Of a stretch of DNA of 6,062 bases, positions 1 to 5,075 are shown piece by piece. Positions within the stretch are counted from its first letter, which is position 1. Each line of letters opens with the position of its first letter. Made by a program: the position numbers and the translations under genes. The notes under the pieces were generated by a model. It was not told the DNA's origin, searched no databases, and was given only the letters and a program-made list of their open reading frames with translations. This DNA is from Spirochaetaceae bacterium (GTDB taxonomy: Bacteria; Spirochaetota; Spirochaetia; Treponematales; Breznakiellaceae): NCBI GenBank assembly GCA_031280455.1, contig JAITGR010000186.1, positions 1 through 6,062 on the forward strand. The letters are read 5' to 3'.

Positions 1-173
1 ATTCCCAGCGGCTGCCGTCCGCGCTTTCCGCTTCGCGGGTAATACGGCTCTATCTCTTTCACCAATTCTCCCCACGGCACAAGCTTGTCCATGCTCGTTA
101 AAAACTTCTCACGGCGCCCAGTTCGCTTCCTGACACCGTATTCTTCATCCGTAAATGTTTGTTGTCTTGTCAT
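1..173 (-). CDS. IS5-family transposase, N-terminal fragment (runs off left edge)
   Basis: This is the first 57 residues of a DDE transposase of the IS5 family, which moves its insertion sequence by cutting and rejoining DNA ends. The translation starts MTRQQTFTDEEYG and contains LVPWGELVKEIEPYYP (residues 31-46) followed by KRGRQPLG (50-57). This matches the N-terminal DUF772-type region of IS5 transposases, where a methionine-rich start, an L-x-PW motif and an EPxYP motif precede a glycine-arginine stretch. The catalytic DDE domain would lie beyond position 1 and cannot be seen, so it is unknown whether the gene is intact. The ATG at 171-173 is the only start that keeps the usual length before the LVPW motif. 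No Shine-Dalgarno sequence precedes it. The family call rests on recognised motifs, not on a search. Confidence 0.85.
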   Translation of the reverse strand, partial: MTRQQTFTDEEYGVRKRTGRREKFLTSMDKLVPWGELVKEIEPYYPRSGKRGRQPLG

Positions 174-179
174 ATTTTT

Positions 180-188
180 ATTTTAGCA
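180..188 (-). promoter_or_regulatory. Putative extended -10 promoter of the transposase
   Basis: On the minus strand this reads TGC-TAAAAT, an extended -10 element with five of six bases matching TATAAT. The -35 position (208-203) is CTGATT, a poor match that lies inside the presumed terminal repeat. Transcription would be expected to begin at about 173-174, right at the transposase ATG, which would give a leaderless message. Confidence 0.35.
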
Positions 189-239
189 TAATCTGCCGAT
201 TTAATCAGCGTTGCCCTAAGTACCACAGGATCTAGGGCA

Positions 240-256
240 CGGGGCAAGCCGCCCCG
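240..256 (-). terminator. GC-rich hairpin after the LolA-like gene, possible terminator
   Basis: CGGGGC (240-245) and GCCCCG (251-256) form a 6-bp stem with a 5-base loop, about 40 bases beyond the stop codon of the minus-strand gene. No run of T follows on the minus strand, so it is a weak candidate for intrinsic termination. A second pairing, GCCCTA (213-218) with TAGGGC (233-238), lies next to it. Confidence 0.25.
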
Positions 257-296
257 CGACAGCACAACACCACCGCGGAGCGCCGCATACACAACA

Positions 297-1037
297 TCAA
301 CGTAAATTACTGATACGAAACACCCCGTCATCAATCGGCTTATCAAGCACAACATTTTTCATCGTCATAACCGTGCTGCTGTCCTTCCGCAAAAGGTCGC
401 GAATCTCCATCTCGACAGGAAACCGCTTCCCGCCAAAACTTTCAACCCTGCGCAGAGAATACACCTTCAATTTTGTACCCGAAAGCGCGAACTGTTCAGA
501 ACGCACCATATCGCCGGAAACCTTTTCGACCCAGATTTTCTGCGTAGGATAACTCTCCGTTTTTTTATTCGCCGTCAGCTCAAGCACCCAGCACGCCTTG
601 CCGTCCACCACATCCTCGCCTGAAATACGCGGCGTATACCGGACAGAAAGTTTATCATTATCAACAGTATCCTCATACGACATATCACTCCCCATCATCG
701 ACTCCCGCAGCATGTGACCCGAAATCGGCATAACCTCTTCCGTATCCGGCGAGAACACATACAACCTCCCGTCGCGCTTTAAGTACTTCGTACCGGCATC
801 CTCAGGATTCGTAAATTCGACAAAACTCAAAGCCCCCCCCTTTGCCCACACCCGCATCGTTTTGACATACCGCCGCCCCTGGTACGCAATAACCATCTCG
901 CCATCATACGAGATAGAACCGTAAACCTCGTTATTATCGATACGCTCCAACAACGCCTCCGCGGAAGGCTGCTGCGCCCACGCCATAAACGGCATAACCA
1001 GCCCCGCCACAAACCCAGCCAACAACCTCATTTTCAT
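297..1037 (-). CDS. LolA-like outer membrane lipoprotein-sorting family protein (secreted)
   Basis: A predicted periplasmic protein of 246 residues, in the 'outer membrane lipoprotein-sorting protein' family (LolA_like, PF17131, related to LolA/LolB). Members are beta-rich proteins with a hydrophobic cavity thought to bind lipids or lipoprotein acyl chains, but most have no proven substrate. A Sec signal peptide is clear: MKMR, then a hydrophobic stretch (5-20), with likely cleavage after AWA at residue 21. There is no lipobox cysteine, so it should be soluble. Family marks include RLYVFSPDTEEVMPISG (91-107) and RESMMGSDMSYED (111-123), then a VDGKACWVLEL strand (144-154) and a C-terminal pair of strands. 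The start at 1037 is chosen because AAGGAG lies 5 bases upstream and the signal peptide begins there; an in-frame start at 1103 would fall inside the promoter. Relatives are often encoded with TetR regulators and RND/MMPL exporters, but here the next thing downstream is an insertion sequence. Confidence 0.85.
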   Translation of the reverse strand: MKMRLLAGFVAGLVMPFMAWAQQPSAEALLERIDNNEVYGSISYDGEMVIAYQGRRYVKTMRVWAKGGALSFVEFTNPEDAGTKYLKRDGRLYVFSPDTEEVMPISGHMLRESMMGSDMSYEDTVDNDKLSVRYTPRISGEDVVDGKACWVLELTANKKTESYPTQKIWVEKVSGDMVRSEQFALSGTKLKVYSLRRVESFGGKRFPVEMEIRDLLRKDSSTVMTMKNVVLDKPIDDGVFRISNLR

Positions 1038-1042
1038 ACCCA

Positions 1043-1048
1043 CTCCTT
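1043..1048 (-). promoter_or_regulatory. Ribosome binding site fixing the start of the LolA-like gene
   Basis: Minus-strand AAGGAG sits 5 bases before the ATG at 1037-1035 and 11 bases before a second in-frame ATG at 1031. It supports starting at 1037 rather than at the longer frame opening at 1103. Confidence 0.8.
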
Positions 1049-1059
1049 GCATTTGTGCT

Positions 1060-1096
1060 ATTTTACTAGTCCAAGTATAAATTGTACTAGTAAAAT
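1060..1096. promoter_or_regulatory. Perfect 11-bp inverted repeat, probable repressor operator
   Basis: ATTTTACTAGT (1060-1070) and ACTAGTAAAAT (1086-1096) are exact reverse complements separated by 15 bases. Each arm also contains the 6-bp palindrome ACTAGT. One arm lies in the spacer between -35 and -10, the other covers the predicted transcription start, so a bound protein would block RNA polymerase. The two arm centres are 26 bp apart, about two and a half helical turns. Dyads placed this way are common for TetR- and MarR-type repressors, but no regulator gene is in the window, so the family is a guess. Confidence 0.65.
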
Positions 1097-1103
1097 ATGT
1101 CAA
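1074..1103 (-). promoter_or_regulatory. Sigma-70-type promoter of the LolA-like gene
   Basis: On the minus strand a perfect -35 TTGACA (1103-1098) and a -10 TATACT (1079-1074, five of six consensus bases) are separated by 18 bases. Transcription would start near 1067, giving a leader of about 30 bases that contains the ribosome binding site. The closeness to consensus suggests a strong basal promoter that would need repression to be kept low. Confidence 0.75.
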
Positions 1104-1132
1104 TAACCCAAAACAGCAGCATTAGGGCGCAT

Positions 1133-1167
1133 GTCCGCCGGCGCCAGAATACTGGCTTGCGGCGGAC
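1133..1167. repeat. Two-part hairpin in the divergent intergenic region
   Basis: GTCCGCCG (1133-1140) pairs perfectly with CGGCGGAC (1160-1167), and inside it GCCAG (1143-1147) pairs with CTGGC (1152-1156) around the loop AATA. It is the first of four hairpins filling 1133-1295. Confidence 0.7.
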
Positions 1168-1184
1168 ACCGCGCTTTCCGTTCC

Positions 1185-1214
1185 AATGCTTACGGCGTTT
1201 CCGCCGTAAGCATT
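1185..1214. repeat. Perfect 13-bp hairpin
   Basis: AATGCTTACGGCG (1185-1197) pairs with CGCCGTAAGCATT (1202-1214) around a 4-base loop TTTC. There is no flanking T run in a position that would make it a terminator, and the region lies between two divergent genes, where terminators are not expected. Confidence 0.75.
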
Positions 1215-1234
1215 CCACTGCAATCGCTTGCGCT

Positions 1235-1266
1235 GTTCAAAAACGGCCTCCGTGCCGTTTTTGAAC
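1235..1266. repeat. Perfect 13-bp hairpin
   Basis: GTTCAAAAACGGC (1235-1247) pairs with GCCGTTTTTGAAC (1254-1266) around the 6-base loop CTCCGT. Its inner part, AACGGC...GCCGTT, is shared with the hairpin at 2584-2610, while the outer arms differ. Confidence 0.75.
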
Positions 1267-1277
1267 CTTGGACACCA

Positions 1278-1295
1278 GCCGCCATCCATGGCGGC
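1278..1295. repeat. Near-continuous 8-bp palindrome
   Basis: GCCGCCAT (1278-1285) and ATGGCGGC (1288-1295) are perfect complements with only two bases between, so a few central pairs would open in a real hairpin. Beyond it, 1296-1367 holds an A-rich run at 1322-1330 and a -10-like CATAAT (1349-1354), but no hexamer at a suitable distance to call an rpmF promoter. Confidence 0.55.
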
Positions 1296-1367
1296 GCTCG
1301 GCGTTACCCCCCTCCCTAGACAAAAAAAAACGGGTGCGCTAGGCTATGCATAATAGCGAGGTAACGA

Positions 1368-1544
1368 ATGGCTGTTCCAAGAGCAAAAACGTCAAAAGCA
1401 AGAACGCGTAGGCGCCAGGGCATCAATATGAGGCTTGACCCGCCGGCGATAGTTGAGTGTACATCGTGCGGTAACAAGGTTTTATTGCACAGAGTTTGCC
1501 CAAAATGCGGTTTCTACCGGGGTAAACAGGTTATAATTCCCTAA
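1368..1544 (+). CDS. rpmF: 50S ribosomal protein L32 (bL32)
   Basis: A 58-residue protein of the large ribosomal subunit, of the usual length for bL32. It starts MAVPRAKTSKARTRRR, the conserved basic tail that threads into rRNA, followed by a zinc ribbon with cysteines C31/C34 and C44/C47 (CTSC and CPKC). All four cysteines are present, so this is the zinc-binding (C+) form. GAGG at 1358-1361 lies 6 bases before the ATG and supports the start. The gene opens an operon with acpP 29 bases downstream; the rpmF-acpP association is a known link between ribosome and fatty-acid synthesis genes in many bacteria. Confidence 0.96.
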   Translation: MAVPRAKTSKARTRRRQGINMRLDPPAIVECTSCGNKVLLHRVCPKCGFYRGKQVIIP

Positions 1545-1563
1545 CCGGAAAAAACAATTTTAT

Positions 1564-1568
1564 GGAGG
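1564..1568 (+). promoter_or_regulatory. Ribosome binding site deciding the acpP start
   Basis: GGAGG lies 5 bases before the ATG at 1574-1576. An ATG at 1562-1564 is in frame but overlaps this site, so it would give only four spurious extra residues. Confidence 0.85.
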
Positions 1569-1573
1569 AGAAA

Positions 1574-1813
1574 ATGGCGGACGAAACATTTGAGAAAATT
1601 AAAAAACTTATTGCGGATAAACTCGAAATTGATGAAGAAAAAGTGGTTTTGGAGGCTTCATTCAGGCAGGATTTGGGCGCGGACAGCCTTGATACCTACG
1701 AACTGGTTTATGCTATCGAAGAAACTATGGGAATCAAGATTCCTGACGAAAAAGCAAACGAGTTCGAGACTGTCAAGGATGCCTACGAATACATTAAATC
1801 TCAGCAAAAGTAG
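1574..1813 (+). CDS. acpP: Acyl carrier protein
   Basis: A 79-residue acidic four-helix protein that carries growing acyl chains in cytoplasmic type II fatty-acid synthesis. The attachment motif GADSLD (residues 35-40) places the 4'-phosphopantetheine on S38. The flanking helix DTYELVYAIEETMGIKIPDE is typical; length and acidity match housekeeping ACPs. The start at 1574 gives MADETFEKIKK, as expected for the family, with a good ribosome binding site. It lies between rpmF and rnc in one operon, and its 3' end overlaps the probable start of rnc. No holo-ACP synthase is in the window. Its acyl-ACP products are the substrates expected for the thioesterase at 5076-5831. Confidence 0.97.
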   Translation: MADETFEKIKKLIADKLEIDEEKVVLEASFRQDLGADSLDTYELVYAIEETMGIKIPDEKANEFETVKDAYEYIKSQQK

Positions 1814-2516
1814 AAAAAAAGAGCTTCTGCTTTTTCAGCGTTCTGTTGGTATTAAGTTTAACGACTTGTCGTTGCTTAACTTCGCCTTTATGCACCGGTC
1901 TGTCGCCAATGAGGCAGGGCAGTGTCCAGGTGCGGCGGGGCGGGTCAACAACGAGCGGCTGGAGTTTTTGGGTGACGCGGTGCTGGGCGCGGTTACCGCC
2001 GTGGTGCTCTACAAGAATCTGCCGGACAAGGCCGAAGGGGATTTGGCGAAAATAAAAGCGGTCGTCGTCTCCGAGGAAGTTTTGAGCGGCGTTGCCTTGC
2101 AGCTTCAGATAGACGGCTTGCTTGTGCTGGGCAAAGGCGAGGAGTTATCCGGCGGCAGGAACAAGAAAGCGCTGCTGGCCGACGCGCTGGAGGCGCTTAT
2201 TGGCGCGTACTATCTTGACGCGGGCTTCAAAAGCGCGTACAACTTTGTCAGCGGCGTTATCGCGCCGGAAATAGACAAGGTTGTAGAAAAGCGCGGGTAT
2301 CAGGATTATAAATCGCAGTTGCAGGAATTGTGCCAGAAAAAGTTTCGCAAGTATCCTGTGTATAAATTACTAAAGAAAACAGGGCCGGAGCACGAGCGTT
2401 TTTTTTGGATGGAAGTAAGCGCCGGCGGTTCGTCATACGGGCCGGGGACGGGGAGGAATAAAAAAAACGCCGAGCAAGAGGCGGCAAAGCTGGCGCTGGA
2501 CGCTCTAATGTCGTAG
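1779..2516 (+). CDS. rnc: Ribonuclease III
   Basis: Cuts double-stranded RNA, notably in rRNA processing and antisense-mediated decay. With the chosen start it has 245 residues. The RNase III domain is at about 16-165, with the signature NNERLEFLGDAVLG (57-70) and a second catalytic helix LLADALEALIGAYYLD (132-147). Metal-binding acidic residues expected for catalysis are present: E62, D66, D135 and E138. A double-stranded-RNA-binding domain follows from about 175 (DYKSQLQEL) to the end, with KKNAEQEAAKLAL (228-240) as its last helix. A short glycine-rich insert (CPGAAGRVN) separates HRS from the ERLEF motif. The start is the weak point: the ATG at 1779 overlaps acpP by 35 bases and has no proper ribosome binding site, only AAGG touching the ATG. 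No other ATG, GTG or TTG before the conserved first helix fits, so translational coupling to acpP is likely. Confidence 0.93.
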   Translation: MPTNTLNLSKSRKKELLLFQRSVGIKFNDLSLLNFAFMHRSVANEAGQCPGAAGRVNNERLEFLGDAVLGAVTAVVLYKNLPDKAEGDLAKIKAVVVSEEVLSGVALQLQIDGLLVLGKGEELSGGRNKKALLADALEALIGAYYLDAGFKSAYNFVSGVIAPEIDKVVEKRGYQDYKSQLQELCQKKFRKYPVYKLLKKTGPEHERFFWMEVSAGGSSYGPGTGRNKKNAEQEAAKLALDALMS

Positions 2517-2523
2517 GCGCCAG

Positions 2524-2548
2524 GCTCAATTTCCGCAGGAAATTGAGC
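2524..2548. repeat. Perfect 11-bp hairpin, copy 1 of an exact duplicate
   Basis: GCTCAATTTCC (2524-2534) pairs with GGAAATTGAGC (2538-2548) around GCA. It starts 8 bases after the rnc stop codon but lacks a T run, so a terminator role is unsupported. The same sequence recurs at 2612-2636. Confidence 0.8.
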
Positions 2549-2560
2549 AGAGATGCCGGC

Positions 2561-2595
2561 AGGTGGAGAAGCGGCGAATAAGGTGGAGAAACGGC
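2561..2595. repeat. Short direct repeat, 20-base period
   Basis: AGGTGGAGAAGCGGC (2561-2575) and AGGTGGAGAAACGGC (2581-2595) differ at one base. The second copy supplies the left arm of the hairpin at 2584-2610; the first has no matching right arm. Confidence 0.6.
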
Positions 2596-2610
2596 ACAGC
2601 CGTTTCTCCA
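2584..2610. repeat. Perfect 12-bp hairpin
   Basis: TGGAGAAACGGC (2584-2595) pairs with GCCGTTTCTCCA (2599-2610) around ACA. It stands between the two copies of the GCTCAATTTCC hairpin and shares the AACGGC/GCCGTT core with the hairpin at 1235-1266. Confidence 0.8.
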
Positions 2611-2611
2611 A

Positions 2612-2636
2612 GCTCAATTTCCGCAGGAAATTGAGC
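2612..2636. repeat. Perfect 11-bp hairpin, copy 2 of an exact duplicate
   Basis: Identical over 25 bases to 2524-2548 (and one base further), 88 bases downstream. It ends two bases before the -35 element of the presumed rho promoter, so extruded or bound DNA here could affect that promoter. Confidence 0.8.
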
Positions 2637-2638
2637 AC

Positions 2639-2667
2639 TTGACAGAAAATTGTGTTTGTGCCATGAT
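2639..2667 (+). promoter_or_regulatory. Probable sigma-70 promoter of the rho operon
   Basis: A perfect -35 TTGACA (2639-2644) is followed after 17 bases by CATGAT (2662-2667), four of six -10 consensus bases. This is strengthened by an extended -10 TG at 2659-2660. Transcription would begin near 2674 and produce a leader of about 330 bases before rho. There is no annotated gene between. Confidence 0.6.
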
Positions 2668-3006
2668 GATTGCGGAGCGGGCGTTCGCCCGGGATGGCTT
2701 GTACCGTGGGGTTTACAGCCATTCATACTAAACGGTACCGTAACGAACCGCCACGGGGCGGAAGGATTAAACCTCACAGCGAATAAAAAACCACGTTGCT
2801 TTCCAAAAATGGTCTTCAAAAAAAGTTTGTACCCCTATCCGGCGGCTCAAATTAAGAAAGCCCGTTTTATAACTTGATGTGGTAAAAATCGAAAGCGCGG
2901 TGTTCATACGGGCGCGCTCGTTGGACAAGACGAGCAAAACTAAAGAGAACTGGACTAACATAGTGTTAGAGACCCGGTTCCTAACAGAAATATGGAGTGC
3001 TGAAAA
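2668..3006 (+). other. Long untranslated leader of rho with several possible stem-loops
   Basis: No convincing coding region is present in these 339 bases. Visible structures include GGGCG/CGCCC at 2679-2690, GTACCG (2701-2706) with CGGTAC (2733-2738), GCTCGT (2916-2921) with ACGAGC (2930-2935), and CTAACA (2955-2960) with TGTTAG (2964-2969). The last TGTTAG could instead pair with a second CTAACA (2981-2986) just before the ribosome binding site GGAG (2994-2997). In E. coli and other bacteria rho is controlled by termination in its own leader, so a regulatory role is plausible, but short pairings like these also arise by chance. Confidence 0.4.
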
Positions 3007-4842
3007 ATGTCAGATTCCGAGCAAGAACTATTTGAAAACGGTTCGCCGGTTGAGTCGGGAAATTATGACGGAGCCCCCGTCGCGCGTGGGCGCGACGACA
3101 TGCGCGGACCTATGTCCGGCGGGGCTGGAGAAGGCGGCGCGGGGCGCGGCGGCGAAGAGGACTTTGCCCCCGACCGGCGCGAACGGGTCGTGGTGCGGCC
3201 CCGCATGAGGTCGGCGCCCCGCGAGCGCGGCGATTACGACGGCGGCGGCGATTACGGCGAAAGCCGCGGCTCCCGTCCGCCCCGTCCCCAGCGGCAGAAT
3301 TACGAACGTGGCCAGGGTAACGGCGGCTCCCACTACCAGCCGCGCGGCGGCGGTGGAGGCGGCGGCAACGAACGCTACGGCGGCGGCGGGTCGTACGGAA
3401 ACGGCGTGTACAGCTTTAACGCCGGCGGCGTCAGCGCCGCGGCAATCAACGGCGTTGTCGCCAACACGCTGGACAATTCGCCGGTAACCGGCATTCCGTC
3501 GCCGGACAAATTCCCCAGGATGCCGGACGTGTACGGCAAGCCCGACCCGCTGTCGGACGAAGACGGCGTCCCGCGCCTTATGATAAACGAGCTTTCCCGC
3601 CTCAACATGATAGATTTGCGCGAACTTGCGTCGAATTACGGCATATCGCACGAAGACCTCGTTTCGCTTAAAAAGCAGGAAATTATTTTCGCGCTGCTCA
3701 AAATACACACCGAGCGCGCCGGCGTTATTTACGCGTACGGGTCGCTGGAGATACTTTCGGACGGCTACGGTTTTCTCCGTAGCCCGCAGAATTCGTACCT
3801 GCCCAGCTCGGACGACATCTACATAAGCCAGAGCCAGATTCGGCTGTTCGCGCTTAAAACCGGCGACACCGTGTATGGGCAGATACGCAGCCCCAAGGAC
3901 AGCGAGCGCTTTTTCGCCATGCTCCGCGTAGAAACGGTCAACTATCAGGAGCCGTCGTATGTGCAAAAACGCATACCGTTCGACAACCTGACGCCGCTGT
4001 ACCCGCAGGAAAAACTCGACCTGGAAACGGCCGGCGAGGAGTTATCGACCCGCGTTATCAACATATTCAGCCCGATAGGCAAGGGGCAGCGTTCAATAAT
4101 TGTCGCGCCGCCGCGTACCGGTAAAACGATAATGCTGCAAAAAATCGCCAACGCGATAACCAAAAACCACCCTGAAGTGTACCTCATCGTGCTGCTCATC
4201 GACGAACGGCCGGAGGAAGTAACCGACATGGAACGCACCGTGCGCGCCGAAGTCATATCATCAACGTTCGACGAGCAGGCGACGCGCCATGTGCAGGTAA
4301 CCGAAATGGCGCTGGAAAAAGCGAAACGCCTTGTTGAGCACAAGCGGGATGTCGTTATTCTGCTGGATTCAATAACCCGCCTGGCGCGCGCCTACAACCA
4401 GACCGTGCCGACATCCGGCAAGATTCTTTCAGGCGGTGTCGATTCCAACGCGCTGCACAAGCCCAAGCGCTTTTTTGGCGCGGCGCGCAATATCGAGGAA
4501 GGCGGCAGCCTTACCATAATTTCGACAGCGCTCGTCGAGACCGGCAGCCGCATGGACGAGGTTATTTTTGAGGAATTCAAAGGCACCGGCAACATGGAAA
4601 TTCAGCTTGACCGCAAACTTGCCGACCGCCGCCTGTTCCCGGCCATCAACATTAAAAAATCGGGCACCCGCAAGGAAGAGCTGCTCCTTACCGATTTTGA
4701 AATGAAGATGATGTGGATACTCCGCAAATTTATCAACAACATGGAAGATTCGGAGATTATCGAATTGCTGCTTGACAGAATGCCAAAATCGAAAGATAAT
4801 AACGCGTTCCTGCGTAGCATGAATACGGACAGCGCCGGTTAA
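3007..4842 (+). CDS. rho: Transcription termination factor Rho with long glycine/arginine-rich N-terminus
   Basis: A hexameric RNA helicase that ends transcription by pulling on the nascent RNA. It has 611 residues against 419 in E. coli. Residues 1 to about 190 are extra: low-complexity, about 37 glycines and 19 arginines in the first 140, with a seven-glycine run at 114-120. The conserved core follows: the Rho N-terminal helix bundle (193-236), then the RNA-binding cold-shock-like fold with GYGFLR (253-258). The ATPase has Walker A APPRTGKT (367-374, K373), catalytic E400 in LIDERPEE, Walker B ILLD (451-454) and a Q-loop at 467-479. It also has an R-loop with R515 where E. coli has K326, and arginine finger R555. 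The ATPase domain aligns to E. coli without gaps at those points, so it should be active. GGAG lies 9 bases before the ATG. The extension is likely disordered and precedes the helix bundle instead of interrupting it. Confidence 0.97.
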   Translation: MSDSEQELFENGSPVESGNYDGAPVARGRDDMRGPMSGGAGEGGAGRGGEEDFAPDRRERVVVRPRMRSAPRERGDYDGGGDYGESRGSRPPRPQRQNYERGQGNGGSHYQPRGGGGGGGNERYGGGGSYGNGVYSFNAGGVSAAAINGVVANTLDNSPVTGIPSPDKFPRMPDVYGKPDPLSDEDGVPRLMINELSRLNMIDLRELASNYGISHEDLVSLKKQEIIFALLKIHTERAGVIYAYGSLEILSDGYGFLRSPQNSYLPSSDDIYISQSQIRLFALKTGDTVYGQIRSPKDSERFFAMLRVETVNYQEPSYVQKRIPFDNLTPLYPQEKLDLETAGEELSTRVINIFSPIGKGQRSIIVAPPRTGKTIMLQKIANAITKNHPEVYLIVLLIDERPEEVTDMERTVRAEVISSTFDEQATRHVQVTEMALEKAKRLVEHKRDVVILLDSITRLARAYNQTVPTSGKILSGGVDSNALHKPKRFFGAARNIEEGGSLTIISTALVETGSRMDEVIFEEFKGTGNMEIQLDRKLADRRLFPAINIKKSGTRKEELLLTDFEMKMMWILRKFINNMEDSEIIELLLDRMPKSKDNNAFLRSMNTDSAG

Positions 4843-4865
4843 GCGCCGGCCATTGAGGGGTTTTT

Positions 4866-5069
4866 ATGAAAAAGAACATACATCCTGGCTACCAGCCCGC
4901 CACGATTAGCTGCGCGTGCGGCAACGTGATTGAAACACGCTCGACCGCGCAAAACATTAAGGTTGAAATTTGTTCCGCCTGCCATCCGTTCTTTACCGGT
5001 AAGCAACAACTGGTGGATACGGCGGGGCGTATTGAACGGTTTCGCAGAAAGTACAACATTAAAGACTGA
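4866..5069 (+). CDS. rpmE: 50S ribosomal protein L31 (bL31), zinc-binding form
   Basis: A 67-residue large-subunit ribosomal protein at the subunit interface. It starts [12 protein letters not shown] and carries the CxC (C16, C18) and CxxC (C36, C39) zinc-binding pairs, followed by the hallmark HPFFTGKQ and a basic C-terminus ([11 protein letters not shown]). All cysteines are present, so this is the C+ form, which in other bacteria is replaced by a cysteine-free copy under zinc starvation; no such copy is in this window. GAGGGG lies 5 bases before the ATG. It sits 23 bases after rho and 6 bases before the thioesterase gene; rho-rpmE adjacency is common across bacteria. Confidence 0.97.
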   Translation: MKKNIHPGYQPATISCACGNVIETRSTAQNIKVEICSACHPFFTGKQQLVDTAGRIERFRRKYNIKD

Positions 5070-5075
5070 TACGGC

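Larger units (their letters stand above)
1..215 (-). mobile_element. End of an IS5-family insertion sequence
   Basis: The transposase fragment defines one end of an insertion sequence whose other end is outside the window. Read on the minus strand, the likely outer tip is GGCAACGCTGATTAAATC (215 down to 198), which resembles IS5-type terminal repeats containing CTGATTAA. It abuts CTAA at 216-219, which fits the four-base YTAR target typical of the IS5 subgroup. The boundary is inferred; the matching inverted repeat and second target copy lie off the left edge. Confidence 0.55.

Noticed and set aside
1038..1103. Longer version of the LolA-like protein starting at 1103
   Set aside because: The extra 22 codons cover the promoter and operator, and would place the signal peptide internally; the ribosome binding site points to 1037.
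1590..1778. Upstream extension of the rnc reading frame through acpP
   Set aside because: These 63 codons are simply acpP read in another frame; RNase III proteins do not carry such an N-terminus.
2523..2548. Hairpin after rnc as an intrinsic terminator
   Set aside because: There is no T tract after the stem and an identical copy lies away from any gene end, so a repeat element explains it better.
2524..2636. Hairpin array considered as a CRISPR array
   Set aside because: Only two identical units exist, the material between is itself palindromic rather than spacer-like, and no cas gene is present.
2671..2760. Possible tRNA-like fold suggested by GC stems and a TTCG segment
   Set aside because: The stems do not form a cloverleaf: there is no matching acceptor stem, anticodon arm or T-arm spacing.
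2694..2786. 30-codon plus-strand frame (starting MACTVGFTAI) in the rho leader
   Set aside because: It could be a leader peptide, but there is no ribosome binding site and no run of regulatory codons, so it is not supported.
2650..2877. 75-codon plus-strand frame in the rnc-rho gap
   Set aside because: It begins inside the promoter, has no ribosome binding site and no recognisable protein features.
3028..3966. 312-codon open frame on the minus strand opposite rho
   Set aside because: It mirrors the GC-rich 5' half of rho, is rich in Ala, Val and Arg as expected from an antisense reading, and shows no family motif; rho itself is unmistakable on the other strand.
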